A stretch of 8,320 nt of DNA from NCBI GenBank assembly GCA_025966435.1, contig JAICRQ010000132.1, positions 1 through 8,320 on the forward strand, in the 5' to 3' direction. This stretch comes from Anaerolineales bacterium (GTDB lineage: Bacteria; Chloroflexota; Anaerolineae; Anaerolineales; Villigracilaceae). Shown piece by piece: positions 6,105-8,320 of the stretch; the stretch's first letter is position 1; the number at the start of each line of letters is the position of its first letter. The position numbers and the translations under genes were made by a program. The notes beneath the pieces were generated by a model. That model had not been told where the DNA came from. It worked only from the letters and a program-made list of their open reading frames with translations, and did not search any database.

Positions 6105-6133
6105 TGTCTATTATTTACGGTTCACTGAACAGG

Positions 6134-6206
6134 TGGACCTGAGGGGATTCGAACCCCTGACCTTCTCAGTGCGATTGAGACGCGCTCCCAACTGCGCTAC
6201 AGGCCC
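6134..6206 (-). tRNA. tRNA-Ala (anticodon CGC)
   Basis: 73 nt, CCA not encoded (genome reads ACCT). Acceptor GGGCCTG/CAGGTCC again with G3-U70. The D arm is identical to the neighbouring tRNA-Ala; anticodon arm TCTCA-ATCGCAC-TGAGA gives CGC, reading GCG codons; T arm AGGGG-TTCGAAT-CCCCT. It differs from the GGC copy mainly in the anticodon loop, one acceptor segment and the T stem, which suggests tandem duplication followed by anticodon change. It is the first gene after the promoter at 6249-6277. Confidence 0.97.
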
Positions 6207-6248
6207 AAGTCATTATCATCCCGCAGATGTGCGGGGAAGGCGTAGAAC

Positions 6249-6277
6249 ATTCTACTTGAGGCAGGAGGGGATGTCAA
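6249..6277 (-). promoter_or_regulatory. Strong sigma-70-type promoter for tRNA-Ala genes (and probably leuS)
   Basis: On the minus strand TTGACA (6277-6272, perfect), a 17-bp spacer and TAGAAT (6254-6249, 5/6). The predicted transcript starts near 6242, about 36 nt before tRNA-Ala(CGC). The short leader contains a CCCGCA-TGCGGG hairpin (6220-6235). An inverted repeat GTAGAA-TTCTAC (6242-6255) overlaps the -10. Confidence 0.85.
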
Positions 6278-6359
6278 GCAAGCGTTCTCCCTTAGCATAC
6301 AGGTTCTCGACAGAGAGCCACCTAAAAACTTTGAAAGGACCACACCGCCTCCTCCATTG

Positions 6360-6365
6360 TAAAAT
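6360..6365 (+). promoter_or_regulatory. Candidate -10 element of radC
   Basis: TAAAAT preceded by TTG lies 33 nt before the radC start. No clear -35 is seen at 17 bp; TTGAAA upstream is too far (23 bp). Support comes mainly from position and from a matching TAAAAT upstream of the next gene. Confidence 0.35.
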
Positions 6366-6398
6366 AGGTTTATTACGTTTCTAAAGGGAATCAACATC

Positions 6399-7106
6399 AT
6401 GACAGACATCACCGCTTCCCCCATGTATCGCATCATGGACTTATACGAAGCCGACCGCCCTCGCGAGCGGCTGGCAGCTCTGGGGCCGCAAGCCCTCAGC
6501 AATGCCGAGCTGATCGCGATTTTGTTGCGTGTCGGCGTGACGGGCGAAAACGCTGTCCAGGTAGGTCAGCGTTTGTTGAACAAATTCGGCGGCTTAAGAG
6601 GGCTTCATCGCGTGCCGTTTAAAGAATTGATGGACCAGTATGGTCTCGGCGAAGCCAAAGCATCCCAGATCAAAGCCGCGATCGAACTGGGCAGGCGCCT
6701 CACTCTGGAATCCCCGGAAGAGCGTCCTGCCATCAACTCCCCCGCGGATGCCGCCGCGCTCGTGCAATATGAAATGTCTGCCCTGGAGCAGGAACACCTG
6801 CGGGTGATTCTGCTGGATCGCAGAAACCGCGTCATGGAAACGGTGGAGGTCTATAAAGGCTCCGTCAGTTCTTCCCAGATTCGGGTTGGTGAGGTCTTCA
6901 AAGAAGCGATCCGCAAAAACGCTTCGGCGTTGATCGTCACCCACAATCATCCCAGCGGCGACCCAACTCCCAGCCCAGACGATGTCGCGGTGACACGCGC
7001 GATCGTGCAGGCTGGGAAATTACTGGATGTGGAAGTGCTGGATCATCTCGTGATCGGGCAGGGAAGGTGGGTATCGCTAAAAGAACGAGGCTTGGGATTT
7101 GCGTAA
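6399..7106 (+). CDS. radC: RadC family JAMM-domain protein
   Basis: 235 aa, usual family length. An N-terminal helical region (about 1-105: [29 protein letters not shown], then [19 protein letters not shown], helix-hairpin-helix-like) is followed by the JAMM/MPN domain. Zinc-site residues are visible: E165 (VGEVFKEA), H182 and H184 (THNHPSGDP) and D195 after S192. The family was named for a DNA-repair role in E. coli that was later questioned; a metal-dependent hydrolase acting on DNA or protein is inferred from the fold, and the true substrate is unknown. Start at 6399 has AAGGGA about 9 nt upstream; later Met codons at 6423 and 6435 would shorten the N-terminus. It is transcribed away from the tRNA/leuS unit and is followed after 47 bp by a uracil-DNA glycosylase gene. 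Confidence 0.96.
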   Translation: MTDITASPMYRIMDLYEADRPRERLAALGPQALSNAELIAILLRVGVTGENAVQVGQRLLNKFGGLRGLHRVPFKELMDQYGLGEAKASQIKAAIELGRRLTLESPEERPAINSPADAAALVQYEMSALEQEHLRVILLDRRNRVMETVEVYKGSVSSSQIRVGEVFKEAIRKNASALIVTHNHPSGDPTPSPDDVAVTRAIVQAGKLLDVEVLDHLVIGQGRWVSLKERGLGFA

Positions 7107-7112
7107 TAGGGG

Positions 7113-7118
7113 TAAAAT
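7113..7118 (+). promoter_or_regulatory. Candidate -10 element of the uracil-DNA glycosylase gene
   Basis: TAAAAT begins 7 nt after the radC stop and ends 35 nt before the ATG at 7154, close to the 33 nt seen for radC. A TTGGGA lies only 15 bp upstream, so a -35 is doubtful. Cotranscription with radC is equally possible. Confidence 0.3.
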
Positions 7119-7153
7119 TCGTTCTATCCCAAGACCTTATCAGGAGGCCGATC

Positions 7154-7780
7154 ATGAGTCAATTTGACCTGTTCAGCCAGCCAGAAAATCAATTCTCATC
7201 CCTGGATGATGTGATCAATGCATTAAAACACATGAAGGATGACCCGCTTGCGGATGCGGGGACGAATGTCGTCATCAGCCGCGGCAGCCCGGATGCCAAA
7301 CTGTTAATCATCGGCGAAGCGCCGGGTCCTGAGGAAAATATCAAGGGCAAACCGTTTGTGGGGCGCGCCGGGCAGATGCTCGATAAAGTCCTTCAGGCGG
7401 CGAATTTCGACCCCGAGAAAGACGTCTATATTACGAATTCCGTGTTTCGCATGCCGCCGGGGGAAGACGGCAAGGCTTTTCGGAAACCCACTAATGAGGA
7501 AATTGAATACTACCGGCCGTATGTCTTTGAGATCATCCGCTTGATCGACCCGCGCATCATCCTGCTCACAGGAAACGTCGCCTCACAATCCGTTCTTCGT
7601 AAGACTGGCATCACCAGCCTGCGCGGCAAATGGACGGAGCTGGATGGACGCTGGATCATGCCCATTTTTCATCCTTCTTACCTGCTTCGTAATCCTGTCA
7701 GGTCTCCCGGCTCTCCGAAGGCGTTAATGTGGGAGGATATTCGAGAAGTCCGAAAAAAGTATGATGAGCTAACCAAATAA
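7154..7780 (+). CDS. Uracil-DNA glycosylase, family-4-like, cysteine-free
   Basis: 208 aa. The ATG at 7154 has AGGAGG 6 nt upstream; the longer frame from 7067 overlaps radC and lacks support. Family signatures: GEAPGPEE (54-61), KPFVGRAGQMLDKVL (66-80), YITNSVF then PPG (101-103), LLTGNVASQSVL (137-148), LRGKW and HPSYLLRNP (173-181). Such enzymes remove uracil from DNA to start base-excision repair. Family 4 enzymes normally hold a 4Fe-4S cluster with four Cys; here the whole protein has no Cys. The N-terminal pair is replaced around DDPLADAGTN, the Cys before PPG is Met100, and the Cys before PF is at R121. A short insert (RSPGSP, 183-188) follows the HPSYLLR motif. Residues 3-7, QFDLF, resemble the bacterial clamp-binding motif. 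The fold assignment is firm; uracil excision by this variant is inferred. Confidence 0.92.
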   Translation: MSQFDLFSQPENQFSSLDDVINALKHMKDDPLADAGTNVVISRGSPDAKLLIIGEAPGPEENIKGKPFVGRAGQMLDKVLQAANFDPEKDVYITNSVFRMPPGEDGKAFRKPTNEEIEYYRPYVFEIIRLIDPRIILLTGNVASQSVLRKTGITSLRGKWTELDGRWIMPIFHPSYLLRNPVRSPGSPKALMWEDIREVRKKYDELTK

Positions 7781-7816
7781 CCATTACGCTCGTACGGAGT
7801 TAGGGGTTAGATAACG

Positions 7817-8128
7817 CTATATACTTCTTTTCACCCCAAACTGCACAAACTCCCCTGTCGGCTCCTCCCACTCCACCTTTGATTCATCTACACGCGAAGA
7901 ACGCGGCCCTTCCTTCATCGCCTGGATCAATCGTTCCACGTTTTCCCGCTCTCCTTCTGTCACAGCCTCAACCGTATCATACCCAACATTGCGCACCCAG
8001 CCGGTGAGTCTGCCAATCTGACGCGCGCTATATTCCACATGAGCTCGAAAGCCGACAGCCTGAACGCGCCCCTTGACCCAGATGTGAGCACGCACAATAT
8101 TATCTTTTGATGAGGATTCCTGATTCAT
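7817..8128 (-). CDS. acyP: Acylphosphatase
   Basis: 103 aa. It hydrolyses acyl phosphates such as carbamoyl or 1,3-bisphosphoglyceryl phosphate in the cytoplasm. The signature GRVQAVGFR (20-28) carries the phosphate-binding Arg28, and GWVRN (43-47) carries the catalytic Asn47, followed by DTVEAVTEGE; the third position after GRVQ is Ala rather than the usual Gly. Start at 8128 is preferred because AGGA lies 7 nt upstream and the family core begins about 12 residues later; a start at 8266 would add 46 residues with no acylphosphatase character. The ATG overlaps the stop of the upstream membrane-protein gene (ATGA), suggesting translational coupling. The gene converges with the glycosylase gene, with 36 bp between them and no clear terminator. 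Confidence 0.95.
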   Translation of the reverse strand: MNQESSSKDNIVRAHIWVKGRVQAVGFRAHVEYSARQIGRLTGWVRNVGYDTVEAVTEGERENVERLIQAMKEGPRSSRVDESKVEWEEPTGEFVQFGVKRSI

Positions 8129-8320
8129 GACGATTTCCTTTTTCTCAGGGTGCTGACAATCCCCACCATGGGGATGATCAGAATCAAACACAACAGCACC
8201 AGATAGGGCGCGATGTTTTGCAAACCAGTGAGAACGAAATTTCTTCCCGATATGGCTGAGAGCCATTGTGATTCCAGGCGGGCAAGGTGAACACCAAAGG
8301 CGCGTTCGGGTCCACGCTCG
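8125..8320 (-). CDS. C-terminal end of an unidentified membrane protein (partial)
   Basis: An open minus-strand frame enters from the right edge and ends with TGA at 8127-8125, leaving 64 residues. A hydrophobic helix (about IAPYLVLLCLILIIPMVGIV) is followed by STLRKRKSS, a typical membrane anchor with a positively charged cytoplasmic tail. Its stop overlaps the acylphosphatase start by 4 nt (ATGA), which supports it over the alternative frame that would extend acylphosphatase. The visible part is too short to name a family; it could be a surface protein with a C-terminal anchor. Confidence 0.65.
   Translation of the reverse strand, partial: ERGPERAFGVHLARLESQWLSAISGRNFVLTGLQNIAPYLVLLCLILIIPMVGIVSTLRKRKSS

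Noticed and set aside
5865..6384. Plus-strand ORFs across the tRNA genes
   Set aside because: They are translations of tRNA antisense (for example RGIRTPDLLNAIETRSQLRY), a well-known false ORF pattern.
6197..6502. Minus-strand 101-codon ORF over the radC start
   Set aside because: It covers the tRNA promoter, a tRNA end and the radC N-terminus, with no domain or ribosome site.
7067..7153. N-terminal extension of the glycosylase
   Set aside because: It overlaps the end of radC and lacks a ribosome site; AGGAGG precedes 7154.
8165..8180. CCCCA-N3-TGGGG palindrome
   Set aside because: It lies inside coding sequence for the membrane helix (IIPMVGI) and has no other regulatory context.
8129..8266. 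46-residue N-terminal extension of acylphosphatase
   Set aside because: The membrane-protein frame is the better coding sequence there, and the ATG at 8128 has its own ribosome site.

Overview
The window looks like a chromosomal segment of a Chloroflexota bacterium, probably Anaerolineae-like. This is inferred from the mix of cohesin/dockerin surface proteins with Thr-Pro linkers, a leuS T-box leader and moderate GC; no phylogenetic marker settles it. All genes are housekeeping or surface genes. I see no transposase, phage gene or CRISPR array.

Left part (1-2576, minus strand): two genes form a likely operon. The first encodes a secreted 515-residue protein with a prepeptidase-like N-terminal region, a cohesin-like domain, a Thr/Pro linker, a small beta domain and a complete type I dockerin. 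55 bp downstream is a gene that runs off the left edge. It encodes a signal peptide, an external cohesin-like domain, one membrane helix and a cytoplasmic FHA domain. Together they suggest a surface assembly in which a dockerin protein docks on a membrane-anchored receptor with a phosphopeptide-binding tail. This pairing is the most unusual content of the window. The 333 bp before the dockerin gene hold the leuS terminator and a possible operator.

Middle part (2855-6277, minus strand): this reads as one long transcription unit. A near-consensus promoter (6249-6277) precedes two tandem tRNA-Ala genes (anticodons CGC, then GGC). About 40 nt later begins a T-box riboswitch with a CUC (Leu) specifier, a canonical T-box sequence with UGGU, and a U-rich terminator. 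Between that terminator and leuS lies a 25-codon ORF with an excellent Shine-Dalgarno and five Leu codons in its last nine. It may be a leader peptide and a second layer of leucine sensing. leuS (839 aa) follows and ends at a strong intrinsic terminator.

Right part (6399-7780, plus strand): radC (JAMM family) and a family-4-like uracil-DNA glycosylase lie 47 bp apart, a small genome-maintenance pair. The glycosylase contains no cysteine, so it cannot hold the family's Fe-S cluster. It begins with a QFDLF pentapeptide resembling the beta-clamp-binding motif.

Right edge (7817-8320, minus strand): an acylphosphatase gene overlaps by 4 nt the end of an unidentified membrane-protein gene that runs off the window.
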